This document shows, piece after piece, positions 1-7,232 of a stretch of 11,009 nt of DNA. The notes beneath the pieces are model-generated. The model worked only from the letters and a program-made list of their open reading frames with translations, did no database searches and had not been told where the DNA came from. This DNA comes from an uncultured Eubacteriales bacterium. Its GTDB lineage: Bacteria > Bacillota > Clostridia > Oscillospirales > CAG-272. Every line of letters begins with the position of its first letter. The stretch's first letter is position 1. The position numbers were made by a program, and so were the translations under genes. Where the stretch lies: contig ONVJ01000035.1 in assembly GCA_900321265.1 (NCBI GenBank), positions 1-11,009 on the forward strand, written 5' to 3'.

Positions 1-1
1 A

Positions 2-2911
2 TACGGAGGCACGCTGCCCACAGGTTCATTCACGACATCCAATATGACCTGGAGCGGAATAAACAGCGAAGTTCAGTATTATGAGAGCTCGGGCAGATAC
101 AGAGCGACAAACAATGTAGGTTCCAACAACGGCATAAACAGCGGTTTCTGGTACGAGTTCGACATTCTTCCTGTAGTTCGGGAGTGGGCGCAGGGGACAA
201 ACGCAGGAACGCTTGCTCAAAAGGACCAGGCTGTAGTATTCAAATCCACAGATACTCATGAACAGGGGTCGGTCTCGCAATATGTATGCTTCGGATCGTT
301 TGAGGTGAATGGTGATCTTAAGCCATATTTGACAATCACATATCTGGATACTCCGATTTCTATAACATTAAACCATTATTCAGCGACAATTCTGGCAGGC
401 GAAACGCTGCAGTTGACGGCTACTACAACACCTTCCGGGCTGACTGTATCGTGGTATGCGATACCCAATTATGTTGCAAGCGTGTCAACACTCGGACTTG
501 TTACCGGAATAGGAACGGGAACGGTAACGATCACGGCTCAATGCCCTGGAGCATCCGCATCATGTACGGTGTCGGTTATACCATTAGCAGACGGTGTTTA
601 CAGGATACAAAATCTTGACAATAATAAATATCTAACTGACGGAGGAAATTGGGAGCCGGTTTTAAGTAATCTTTCCGGCAGTTCCAGAAGCCAGATGTGG
701 CTGATTAAGAACGTCAGCGGAACAATCAGATACACCTTGAATCCCTTAAGCTGCACTACAATTGAGTATTCCGGAACGGATTACGGGCTTTTTGGAGGAT
801 ATGACGAATACGATACCGGAGTTTACATAGACAGCATATCCAACGGGAGCACATCGTTTTCCTACGGAGAATGGATCATAAGCGGAAATACCGCAGCAGG
901 ATTCAGGATAATATCATATGCTGCTGATGATAACGATTCCGATTACGATATCATGGTCAGGAACAGCAGCGGAAACGGCGTCGAACTTGAATACGAAGAG
1001 AATATAATTGATGAAGAGGATCCGGTTGATCTGTGGAATATATCTTTACAAAGCTCAATTTCTTATACGGCATTATCTTCATCCGTAAATTCATTATCTT
1101 CATTTCAATCCGGCAAACTGAACTGGCTTCCGTTTATAACATCGGTAAACAGCAATGCTGCAGATCAGCGAGCGGTTTTTCATTCACAGGACAGTTCAAA
1201 AGTTGCTGTTTCGCAAGTTGGAATTATTACTGTTTACGATAACTGTCCGGGCAATTTCTCAATTTTGATTAATGCGTCATGCGGTAACAGCACGGTTAGC
1301 GTTACAGTTTCAACGCAAGCGTATGACACGTTTTCATGGAACAGCGATTATTATGCTGAAGACGGACGTATTAATATTTTAGGGAGAGTTGTTTGGCTTG
1401 ATAAACAGGATAATCAGCTACTATCCTTGTCTGGTTCGAACGACCTGTCATTTGTGGCATATAACAACAGTTCTTTCGCTCACGAATGGAGACTTCTCGG
1501 AACCGGAAACGAAATTCAGCTTCAAAATGTTGTAAGTGATCTGGTGCTGAAAGTTCAATCGCCGATTGTAGAGGATGGGGCTTCCGTTGCATTAAGCGCG
1601 AAAACAGATTCTATTGGTGAATACTTCAGATTTGAGCGAATCGGAAATGAAAACCAGTATATTATTACGACCAAAAGCAGCGGATATACGTGCGCACTTG
1701 CATACAACAGCAATACAGAAAGTATATATCAAACTAACAGAATCAATACTCAAGTATTGTTGAAGTTCCGCATAAGAGAAGGTGGGTGCTCTATGCTACC
1801 ATCTGGCTATTATTGCTTGGGAAACCCATTTATTACAACAAGTTTTTCGCCTGAATATTATTATTTCTATCTCTCCGAGAGAATAGACTATCAAAATGGG
1901 TACAGCTTTTATTATCCCTCACTGGATTATTTTTCGCGTAACAAAACGTTTCCTAAATGGTTTATGAATTATAATGGGAACGGCTATTACGAAATAATCG
2001 CGGTTAATGATAATCAATTCGCAAGATGGTTAACTTATTCATCTGGAGTATTACAATTAACATCCTTTTCAGGTGATGATAGCCAATTGTGGCGTTGTTC
2101 AGCTAATAACGATTTTTCACATCGCTTTCAAGCGAAAGGGACAAGTTATTACCTGTCAAGGGATCCAAATAATGCGTTTATAACACATGATGCTGTTGCT
2201 ATTGATTCACCAATTAGCAAAGAGTCAGATTGGAAAGCTACGAGATTTATGTGCGATGATGATTTGTTTAATTATGGTAATATCGCGGATGTATTACTAG
2301 TTGGGATTGAAGACTATTCTCATTATTTGAGTTCTTTGACGTGGATGGGAAAAAGCACGAACGACTTGTTCGATAAATCCAACAATTATATACCTATCAA
2401 TTATGAATCTTTTATTGTTGAATACGTTTTCGACTCACCAATAAACTCCAATCACTATTTAGAGATTATTAATCAAAGTAAGTTTATTATTCATTTTGGT
2501 CACGGCATTTTTGATGATGACCAAAGCAAGCTAATTCTAAATCCGATTAATGACCATGGTGTGGAAATTGGAACAGAAACAAGATTAAGCACATCAATGC
2601 TTAATAGTATTAATATGAGCAAGTGTGACTGCGCTCTGTTCCTGGCATGCCATACTGCCGGAGAGACGGATCTGGATTTTAATTCGAGTTTAGTTAAAAA
2701 ATCAGTGGATCAAGGAGCCTCATATGCGGTTGGAATTCAAGGCATTGGCTATACTAATGAAATAATCATTTTTATCAACCACTTTATTTCATGTATTCAA
2801 TTATCTAATAATTCGGCTTCTTCACCTAACTACAAGGCCGCTTTTCTATCAGTAATTAATAATCCATCAAATCAATTTGATTCATTTTTCGTTGGATACG
2901 AAGATGATTAA
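2..2911 (+). CDS. Large secreted multidomain protein with Big_2, ricin-like repeats and C-terminal caspase-like peptidase domain (5' partial)
   Basis: The reading frame is open from base 2, so the gene starts outside the window; the first Met (base 44) has no ribosome binding site and lies inside a domain. Numbering from that Met: residues 1-101 resemble the end of a DNRLRE domain (FDILPVVREWAQGTN, then PYLTITY). Residues 103-179 are a Big_2-type Ig-like domain (LAGETLQLTATTTP, VTGIGTGTVTITA). Residues 182-335 are a ricin-type lectin segment with a QMW at 217-219. Residues 336-425 are a second, degenerate Ig-like segment. Residues 440-578 and 586-735 are two more ricin-like segments, the last with QLW at 681-683. 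Residues 745-955 look like a caspase/CHAT fold: HFGHG (His820) and LFLACHTAG (Cys869), the expected catalytic dyad of clan CD peptidases, followed by a SLVKKSVDQGAS helix region. Known of such parts: surface adhesion or glycan binding. Inferred: a secreted or wall-associated glycan-binding protease. No anchor motif is seen at the C-terminus. Domain calls are from motif reading only; lectin repeats 2 and 3 are the least certain. Confidence 0.85.
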   Translation, partial: YGGTLPTGSFTTSNMTWSGINSEVQYYESSGRYRATNNVGSNNGINSGFWYEFDILPVVREWAQGTNAGTLAQKDQAVVFKSTDTHEQGSVSQYVCFGSFEVNGDLKPYLTITYLDTPISITLNHYSATILAGETLQLTATTTPSGLTVSWYAIPNYVASVSTLGLVTGIGTGTVTITAQCPGASASCTVSVIPLADGVYRIQNLDNNKYLTDGGNWEPVLSNLSGSSRSQMWLIKNVSGTIRYTLNPLSCTTIEYSGTDYGLFGGYDEYDTGVYIDSISNGSTSFSYGEWIISGNTAAGFRIISYAADDNDSDYDIMVRNSSGNGVELEYEENIIDEEDPVDLWNISLQSSISYTALSSSVNSLSSFQSGKLNWLPFITSVNSNAADQRAVFHSQDSSKVAVSQVGIITVYDNCPGNFSILINASCGNSTVSVTVSTQAYDTFSWNSDYYAEDGRINILGRVVWLDKQDNQLLSLSGSNDLSFVAYNNSSFAHEWRLLGTGNEIQLQNVVSDLVLKVQSPIVEDGASVALSAKTDSIGEYFRFERIGNENQYIITTKSSGYTCALAYNSNTESIYQTNRINTQVLLKFRIREGGCSMLPSGYYCLGNPFITTSFSPEYYYFYLSERIDYQNGYSFYYPSLDYFSRNKTFPKWFMNYNGNGYYEIIAVNDNQFARWLTYSSGVLQLTSFSGDDSQLWRCSANNDFSHRFQAKGTSYYLSRDPNNAFITHDAVAIDSPISKESDWKATRFMCDDDLFNYGNIADVLLVGIEDYSHYLSSLTWMGKSTNDLFDKSNNYIPINYESFIVEYVFDSPINSNHYLEIINQSKFIIHFGHGIFDDDQSKLILNPINDHGVEIGTETRLSTSMLNSINMSKCDCALFLACHTAGETDLDFNSSLVKKSVDQGASYAVGIQGIGYTNEIIIFINHFISCIQLSNNSASSPNYKAAFLSVINNPSNQFDSFFVGYEDD

Positions 2912-2917
2912 AAGGAG
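2911..2917 (+). promoter_or_regulatory. Ribosome binding site of the 330-residue lipoprotein
   Basis: AAAGGAG lies eight bases before the ATG at 2926. Its first A is also the last base of the TAA stop of the preceding large gene. This supports both the chosen start and a shared transcript with the gene upstream. Confidence 0.8.
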
Positions 2918-2925
2918 TAGATATA

Positions 2926-3918
2926 ATGAAACATTACAAATTTGTATTATTATGTATTGCAATTGTAACGATCGCGCTTTTCACAGCTTGCTCCAATAAA
3001 CAAGATAATGAACAAAAAGTGTATTTTTATAATTCTAAGGCTACGCAGGATAGTATAATCAATAATGGCTTTTTAGAAAATGCCGGATTATTATTCGGAG
3101 AAGGAACTGATGATTTGCATCTAATCCCATACCGTTCGGGTGTAGCGTCAGTAAAAGAAGGACAAGAAATAATTTTAACAATCAATGGGGAGGAAAAATC
3201 ATTGGTTCTAGATTATTGCAATAGTAAAATAAATGGTGTCCTTTATGATGAATTGTTTGTTAAGTCATTGAATTCTAATGGAATCAATTATGATATTTAT
3301 ATTTCAAAAAGCGGAGATTTCTTAGGTATTACAAGCGATGTACGATACGATCCTACCAAGCCTATTTTTGAAGAATCGGTTTTAAAATCAAAGGCGATTG
3401 AGTTGATTAATGAATATAATATTAATGTAATAACACAAAAGCCAGTGCTAAAAATTGAAGACTATTCGATAACTGAAGAGGGTTTCATTTCTGACGAAGA
3501 TAGCGCGTATTATCTTCTGTCATTAAAAGCAAATAAAAAGAAAGGTTGGATGCTTTATTCAAACATTTCTGTGATGCTCAATCGCAACGGTGAGTTGTAT
3601 TTGATATCGTATAAGAATCCCGGTTGGTTGGACGAAATGGATATTCCTGAATACATTGGTGATGAATTACTTAGTGCAAAAGTACATAATATTCTTTTAG
3701 AATACTCGCATGAGGAGGATTTTGATGATATAGCAATAGTTTTTAGCGATAATTATAATGCGATTAGTGGAGTTAATTTTTCTATCATCGATTCTCCTTC
3801 AGTGATGCGTGCTGATAATGGAAAAATGGGAATATACATGCGAGTTTATTTCAAAAAAGGCGGGAACAATATCGGTGAAACGAGAGTATTTGTTCCTTTT
3901 GATTCATTAATTGGTTAA
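2926..3918 (+). CDS. Putative lipoprotein of unknown function, 330 residues
   Basis: I do not recognise this family. Residues 1-22 form a lipoprotein signal peptide: a short charged start (MKHYK), a hydrophobic stretch, and a lipobox FTAC with Cys22 as the lipidation site. The mature part is acidic and has no membrane segment. Two helix-like stretches, LKSKAIELINEYN and LSAKVHNILLEY, each precede beta-rich sequence. This is loosely reminiscent of PepSY or YcdB-type repeat modules, but the match is too weak to name. The gene begins 14 bases after the large lectin/caspase-like protein with a strong ribosome binding site, so co-transcription is likely. An inhibitor, chaperone or accessory role for that putative peptidase is a guess from position only. 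Sampled coding lines are strongly AT-rich (22% GC in 3241-3300), unlike the operon on the other strand. Confidence 0.85.
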   Translation: MKHYKFVLLCIAIVTIALFTACSNKQDNEQKVYFYNSKATQDSIINNGFLENAGLLFGEGTDDLHLIPYRSGVASVKEGQEIILTINGEEKSLVLDYCNSKINGVLYDELFVKSLNSNGINYDIYISKSGDFLGITSDVRYDPTKPIFEESVLKSKAIELINEYNINVITQKPVLKIEDYSITEEGFISDEDSAYYLLSLKANKKKGWMLYSNISVMLNRNGELYLISYKNPGWLDEMDIPEYIGDELLSAKVHNILLEYSHEEDFDDIAIVFSDNYNAISGVNFSIIDSPSVMRADNGKMGIYMRVYFKKGGNNIGETRVFVPFDSLIG

Positions 3919-4020
3919 GAAGAGTTATGTGTCATTGGCCATTTTGCGGACATATTATTATCACAATTTGTAGAATATAATAAATAAACGGAACACCTTA
4001 TTGTTTTGCGAATTTCGCAT

Positions 4021-4055
4021 TTGTGGTACGGCAGCCGCGGGCTGCCGCACCACAA
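4021..4055. repeat. GC-rich inverted repeat, 16-base arms with one mismatch
   Basis: Arms TTGTGGTACGGCAGCC (4021-4036) and GGCTGCCGCACCACAA (4040-4055) pair except for A4028 against C4048, with a three-base loop GCG. A short second hairpin follows: GCGGGC (4063-4068) and GCTCGC (4072-4077) around AAA, with one G-T pair. No T-run follows on either strand, so this is not a textbook intrinsic terminator. The shape and GC-richness in an AT-rich setting suggest a palindromic extragenic element. Confidence 0.7.
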
Positions 4056-4160
4056 TACGGAAGCGGGCAAAGCTCGCGCCCCTATAAAGCAGATCGCCTG
4101 GTTACAGCAGTTCGGTCAGTTATCGAAGAGTGTATAAGATGAGAAAGACATATTAAAAAG

Positions 4161-4196
4161 CGGAAAGGACGGGCGTCTGACTGTCCGTCCTCTCCG
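4161..4196. repeat. Imperfect inverted repeat, 12-base arms
   Basis: CGGA-A-AGGACGG (4161-4172) can pair with CCGTCCT-C-TCCG (4185-4196), with one A-C mismatch and a 12-base loop. No T-run follows. It may add to transcript structure at the end of the convergent units; no function is claimed. Confidence 0.45.
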
Positions 4197-4227
4197 TGGG
4201 CACTGTTAAACTAAAACATCCTTATGA

Positions 4228-4264
4228 GGGGCTGTCAAAAAAGTCGGACTTTTTTGACAGCCCC
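4228..4264. repeat. 37-base near-perfect palindrome
   Basis: Arms GGGGCTGTCAAAAAAGTC (4228-4245) and GACTTTTTTGACAGCCCC (4247-4264) are perfect reverse complements around a single G at 4246. The A6 and T6 tracts lie inside the stem, so either strand carries a U-tract within its 3' arm. The element lies 59 bases beyond the stop of the - strand operon and about 310 bases beyond the + strand lipoprotein, where a bidirectional terminator would be expected. The outer GGGGCTGTC/GACAGCCCC arms and extreme symmetry would also fit a dispersed palindromic repeat or the remnant of a small mobile element. Confidence 0.8.
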
Positions 4265-4313
4265 GCACATGTCACGGCCGGGAAACCGTGACATGTGCCG
4301 ATCTTTTTCTTTT
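4265..4313 (+). terminator. Possible intrinsic terminator: 13-base perfect stem followed by T-rich run
   Basis: GCACATGTCACGG (4265-4277) and CCGTGACATGTGC (4286-4298) pair perfectly around an eight-base loop. On the + strand a T5CT4 run begins five bases after the stem (4304-4313), which resembles an intrinsic terminator for the lipoprotein transcript with a slightly long offset. Read from the - strand, it is the first hairpin after the oxidoreductase stop and is preceded by an A-rich run. It touches the 37-base palindrome with no spacer. Confidence 0.5.
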
Positions 4314-4322
4314 GCGATTCGG

Positions 4323-5513
4323 TCAGTATGTTCCCTCGGTGTCGCCGGTGACGTTCCCGGCGGCTTTTTTGCCTCGGGATGTCGCGACTCTCTTCATCAG
4401 CTCGCTGCGGAAGAGCTCCTCGTCGAAGGGGATCGAGATCTCCTTCCCGAGCCACGCCGAAAGGTGGATGGCGTTTGAGATAGTCAGTCCGTTGATCCCC
4501 TCGCGTCCGTCGGCGACGAGAGGCTCGCCCCTGAGGATCGCTCCTCCGAAGGCGCGCAGCACGCCGGCGTGCTGAGGATTCTGACCGTCTGTCTCGGGGA
4601 TGATATCGGTCTTTCCGGGATGCGCGAAGACCTTGCGGTTGACCTTTGAGAATTCGTCTATCGGCATGTCGAGCTTCGCCAGCGTCAGCGACTTCTTGTC
4701 GCAGATAAGGGTACCTCCGTCGCAGGTGATCTCGAAGCGGTTCGTTCCGGGATAGTCTCCCGTCGAGGTTATGAAGGTCCCGGTCGCGCCGTTTGCGTAC
4801 TCGCAGTAGACCGTGACGTCGTCCTCGACCTCGATGTTATGCCATCTGCCGAATTTCATGCGCGAGTCGATAAGCACCGGCATCCCGCAGATCCACTGCC
4901 AGAGGTCGAGCTGATGCGGGCACTGGTTGAGCAGGACGCCTCCGCCCTCGCCCGACCAGGTCGCGCGCCAGTCGCCCGAATCATAGTAGAACTGCGGGCG
5001 GTACCAGTCGGTGATTATCCAGCTGGTCCTTCTTATCTCGCCGAGCTCGCCCGACTCGATTATCTCCTTCATCTTCCGGTAGAGGTGATTCGTCCGCTGG
5101 TTGAACATCATCCCGAAGACTAGCTCGGGATGCCGGTCTGCCTCGTCGATCATCTCCCTGACCTGGAGCGTATAGACTCCCGCCGGCTTTTCGCACATAA
5201 CGTGCTGCCCGTGCTTCATGGCGTCGATCGCCATCGGCGGGTGAAAATAGTGCGGGATGCAGACGAGAACGGCGTCGCAGAGGCCTGAGGCGATCAGCTC
5301 GCTGCCCTCGGCAAAGGATTCGAATGGAGGATTTGCAGTCTTTCCCTCGGCGACCAGCTGCGCGTATTTTTCCGCAGCCCAGGCAAGCCTTTCGGGACGC
5401 CTGTCGGCGATCGCCGCGATCTCGAGATCGGGGACTTCTCCCTCCATGATCGTCTTGAAGTGGCCGGAACCCATGTTTCCGACGCCGATTATTCCTGTAC
5501 GGACCTTTTTCAT
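4323..5513 (-). CDS. Gfo/Idh/MocA family NAD(P)-dependent sugar oxidoreductase, 396 residues
   Basis: Family members oxidise or reduce sugars, inositols or their derivatives in the cytoplasm, using a Rossmann domain followed by an alpha/beta substrate domain. Seen here: the nucleotide-binding loop GIIGVGNMG at residues 7-15, an acidic/basic pair after the second strand (AIADRRPER), the signature EKPAG at 108-112 with Lys109, and the C-terminal domain motif GGVLLNQCPHQLDLW with His200 and Asp203, the usual catalytic positions. Length is normal for the family. GGAA sits ten bases before the ATG, supporting the start. It is the last gene of the leftward operon, 37 bases after a TIM-barrel isomerase-like gene. 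The pairing with such proteins is typical of inositol, keto-sugar and glycoside-oxidation pathways; the actual substrate cannot be told. The last 20 residues are a basic, low-complexity tail. Confidence 0.93.
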   Translation of the reverse strand: MKKVRTGIIGVGNMGSGHFKTIMEGEVPDLEIAAIADRRPERLAWAAEKYAQLVAEGKTANPPFESFAEGSELIASGLCDAVLVCIPHYFHPPMAIDAMKHGQHVMCEKPAGVYTLQVREMIDEADRHPELVFGMMFNQRTNHLYRKMKEIIESGELGEIRRTSWIITDWYRPQFYYDSGDWRATWSGEGGGVLLNQCPHQLDLWQWICGMPVLIDSRMKFGRWHNIEVEDDVTVYCEYANGATGTFITSTGDYPGTNRFEITCDGGTLICDKKSLTLAKLDMPIDEFSKVNRKVFAHPGKTDIIPETDGQNPQHAGVLRAFGGAILRGEPLVADGREGINGLTISNAIHLSAWLGKEISIPFDEELFRSELMKRVATSRGKKAAGNVTGDTEGTY

Positions 5514-5550
5514 TATCGATCAGTTCCTTTTCGTTTTTTTCGGGGGGCGG

Positions 5551-6330
5551 TCAGTCCTTCGCGCCGAGGGCGCGCAGGGCGTCGAGACTCTGATTCAGGC
5601 AGTCGAAGGGATCCTCACCGTAGCAGTGGTCCTGTTCGACAAAAGCGTACCTGACTCCCGCCTTTTCGCCCTCGTCGAGTATCCGCCGGTAGTTGAGATT
5701 GCCCTTTCCGACCGGCGCCATCCTTACCGCCTGATCCTCTCCGCTGTAGACCATGTCCTTGAAATGGACGCAGTCGACTCTGCCCGAAAGACGGGTCAGC
5801 CATTCGGCGGGGTCGCCTCCGCCGGCGGTCACCCAGTAGGTGTCAAGGGTGATCCCCGCGATCGCGGCGGGGAAGCGCCGGGCGATGCGGTCGAGGACGA
5901 CCTCTCCGTCCGGGGTGTGCGAAAACTCCATGTTGTGGTTGTGGTACATGAATTTCAGGCCGGCGGCGCCGATCTTTTCGACGGCGGGCTCAAGAGAGTC
6001 GAGCACCCGGTCGAGGACGGCGACGTCGCAACCGCACTTTTTGAAATCCGGCGCCGAACCGAGTCCGACATATGTCGCGCCGAAGATTTTGTGTTCTTCT
6101 ATCACGCGGTCGGTCTCTTCGACGATCCGACGGTAGGCAGTGTGTGTGATCGGGGCCACCAGGGAGTATTTTTCAAGCTTCTCCCTCATCCAGCAGGGGT
6201 CGTATTCGCATACGCCCGACAGCTGAACGGCACGGTAGCCCATCTCCGAGCAGAGCCTCAGGGCGTTTTCAAGCCCTTCGGTCGTCTCGCATTCTTTTCT
6301 GACGGTATAAAGCTGTGCACCGATTATCAT
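5551..6330 (-). CDS. Sugar phosphate isomerase/epimerase-like TIM-barrel protein, 259 residues
   Basis: The protein belongs to the xylose-isomerase-like TIM-barrel group (AP_endonuc_2 / IolE-like). Seen: an opening MIIGAQLYTVR strand, the YHNHNMEF motif at 129-136, TLDTYWV at 161-167 with Asp163, VHFKDM at 188-193 with His189, VGKGNLNY at 207-214, and FVEQD with Glu232. These are the positions where this superfamily holds a divalent metal and the substrate. Family roles include isomerisation, epimerisation, dehydration of keto-inositols and cleavage of oxidised glycosides. GAAAGG lies seven bases upstream of the ATG. It follows the next TIM-barrel gene by 29 bases and precedes the Gfo/Idh/MocA gene by 37, so it probably acts on a product or substrate of that oxidoreductase (inference). 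A precise reaction cannot be assigned. Confidence 0.9.
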   Translation of the reverse strand: MIIGAQLYTVRKECETTEGLENALRLCSEMGYRAVQLSGVCEYDPCWMREKLEKYSLVAPITHTAYRRIVEETDRVIEEHKIFGATYVGLGSAPDFKKCGCDVAVLDRVLDSLEPAVEKIGAAGLKFMYHNHNMEFSHTPDGEVVLDRIARRFPAAIAGITLDTYWVTAGGGDPAEWLTRLSGRVDCVHFKDMVYSGEDQAVRMAPVGKGNLNYRRILDEGEKAGVRYAFVEQDHCYGEDPFDCLNQSLDALRALGAKD

Positions 6331-6359
6331 TTTTCAGCCTTTCGTTGGTGTGATGCGGG

Positions 6360-7208
6360 TCAGGCCGAGGCGATCAGCGATCTCAGCGTCTTTGTCGCGA
6401 AATCAAAGGCCTCGCGACCCGAGGCGAAGCTCAGGGCTTCGCCGACCGCCGGGCGTCTTCCGCCCTCGAGCGCCGAGAGACCGGTGAACTTCTTGAGGTG
6501 AGGCTCAAGCGTCAGCACTTCGACTCCCGCCGCGGCAAAGAGAGGAAGGAGCTTTGCCAGATTGCCGACGCCCCATCCCGGAGGAACGATGTGTCCGTCG
6601 GGGGCGGCGTCCTTTATATGGCAGTAGGAGGTGTATTTCCCGAGAAGCTCCCATGCCTCAAGCGTGTCCTGACCGCACTGAACGAAGTTCGCGGGGTCAA
6701 AGACGGCGCGCAGCGAGGGGAGCGCCGAATGTATCATCGCGCACCCGGGAGCCTTTTCGCCGAAGATGCCCTTTTCGTTCTCGTGGCAGAGCTCGACTCC
6801 GCTTCCGGCGGCGCGGTAGCAGAAGACGCCGAGCCGCTTTACCACCTCGTCGAAGGCTCCCGGGACCTCCGCGGTCCCGTAGAAGGAGAAGAGCCTTATC
6901 CTTTCCGCGCCGCATATGCGGGCGGTGTCGAGGACGCGGAGAAAGCGGTCGGTCTCGTCGTCGGCGGGAGAGGAGATGTCGACCTTCCCGATCGGCGAAC
7001 CGATCGACCATACCTTTATGCCGGCGTCGTCAAGCCTCGATCTGACCTCTGCGGCCTTTTCGGGAGTGATGTCGGCGACGTTGACTTTGTCTATTCCGCG
7101 CAGCTCGATATAACCGATGCCGTTCTCGCGGAGCGCCTTTATCTGGCCGGCGAGGCTGCTGTCAGCCTCGTCGGCAAAGGCGCACAGACTGAACAGGTCC
7201 TGTTCCAT
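6360..7208 (-). CDS. Sugar phosphate isomerase/epimerase-like TIM-barrel protein, 282 residues
   Basis: This is a second xylose-isomerase-like TIM-barrel protein, clearly different in sequence from its neighbours. Seen: FADEAD near the start, GIGYIELRG at 31-38 with Glu35, VWSIGSPIGK at 66-75, LCHENEKG at 140-147 with Glu143, FDPANF at 170-175 with Asp171, CHIKD at 196-200 with His197, and TLEPH with Glu235. The Glu-Asp-His-Glu set is the usual divalent-metal site of sugar epimerases in this superfamily. AAGGAA lies directly upstream with a five-base gap to the ATG. It starts 24 bases after the TerB-like gene and ends 29 bases before the next TIM-barrel gene. The cytoplasmic substrate is unknown, but the full set of metal ligands argues for an active enzyme. 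Confidence 0.9.
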   Translation of the reverse strand: MEQDLFSLCAFADEADSSLAGQIKALRENGIGYIELRGIDKVNVADITPEKAAEVRSRLDDAGIKVWSIGSPIGKVDISSPADDETDRFLRVLDTARICGAERIRLFSFYGTAEVPGAFDEVVKRLGVFCYRAAGSGVELCHENEKGIFGEKAPGCAMIHSALPSLRAVFDPANFVQCGQDTLEAWELLGKYTSYCHIKDAAPDGHIVPPGWGVGNLAKLLPLFAAAGVEVLTLEPHLKKFTGLSALEGGRRPAVGEALSFASGREAFDFATKTLRSLIASA

Positions 7209-7232
7209 GTCGGTTCCTTTTTCAGATGCCCG

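Larger units (their letters stand above)
3919..4322. other. 404-base convergent intergenic region without a supported gene
   Basis: The stretch lies between the stop of the lipoprotein gene and the stop of the oppositely directed oxidoreductase gene. The first 100 bases are AT-rich with no structure I would name. The rest holds several inverted repeats, annotated separately. Short frames running over 4222-4575 lack ribosome binding sites and recognisable protein features. I see no tRNA, no CRISPR repeats and no promoter needed by either flanking gene, since both read into this region. Confidence 0.75.

Noticed and set aside
44..46. ATG at base 44 as the start of the large surface protein
   Set aside because: The frame is open to the window edge, no ribosome binding site precedes it, and it falls within a DNRLRE-like domain.
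4021..4055. Intrinsic terminator at the GC-rich inverted repeat
   Set aside because: The stem is strong but no T-run follows on either strand, so it was listed as a repeat only.
4222..4575. Short open frames at the convergent junction on both strands
   Set aside because: They run across the palindromes and the 3' end of the oxidoreductase gene in other frames, without ribosome binding sites or recognisable protein features.
4323..7208. Complete inositol (iol) operon
   Set aside because: An oxidoreductase and TIM barrels fit in a general way, but no iolC, iolD or iolA-like genes are in the window, and the barrels cannot be assigned to IolE or IolI by eye.
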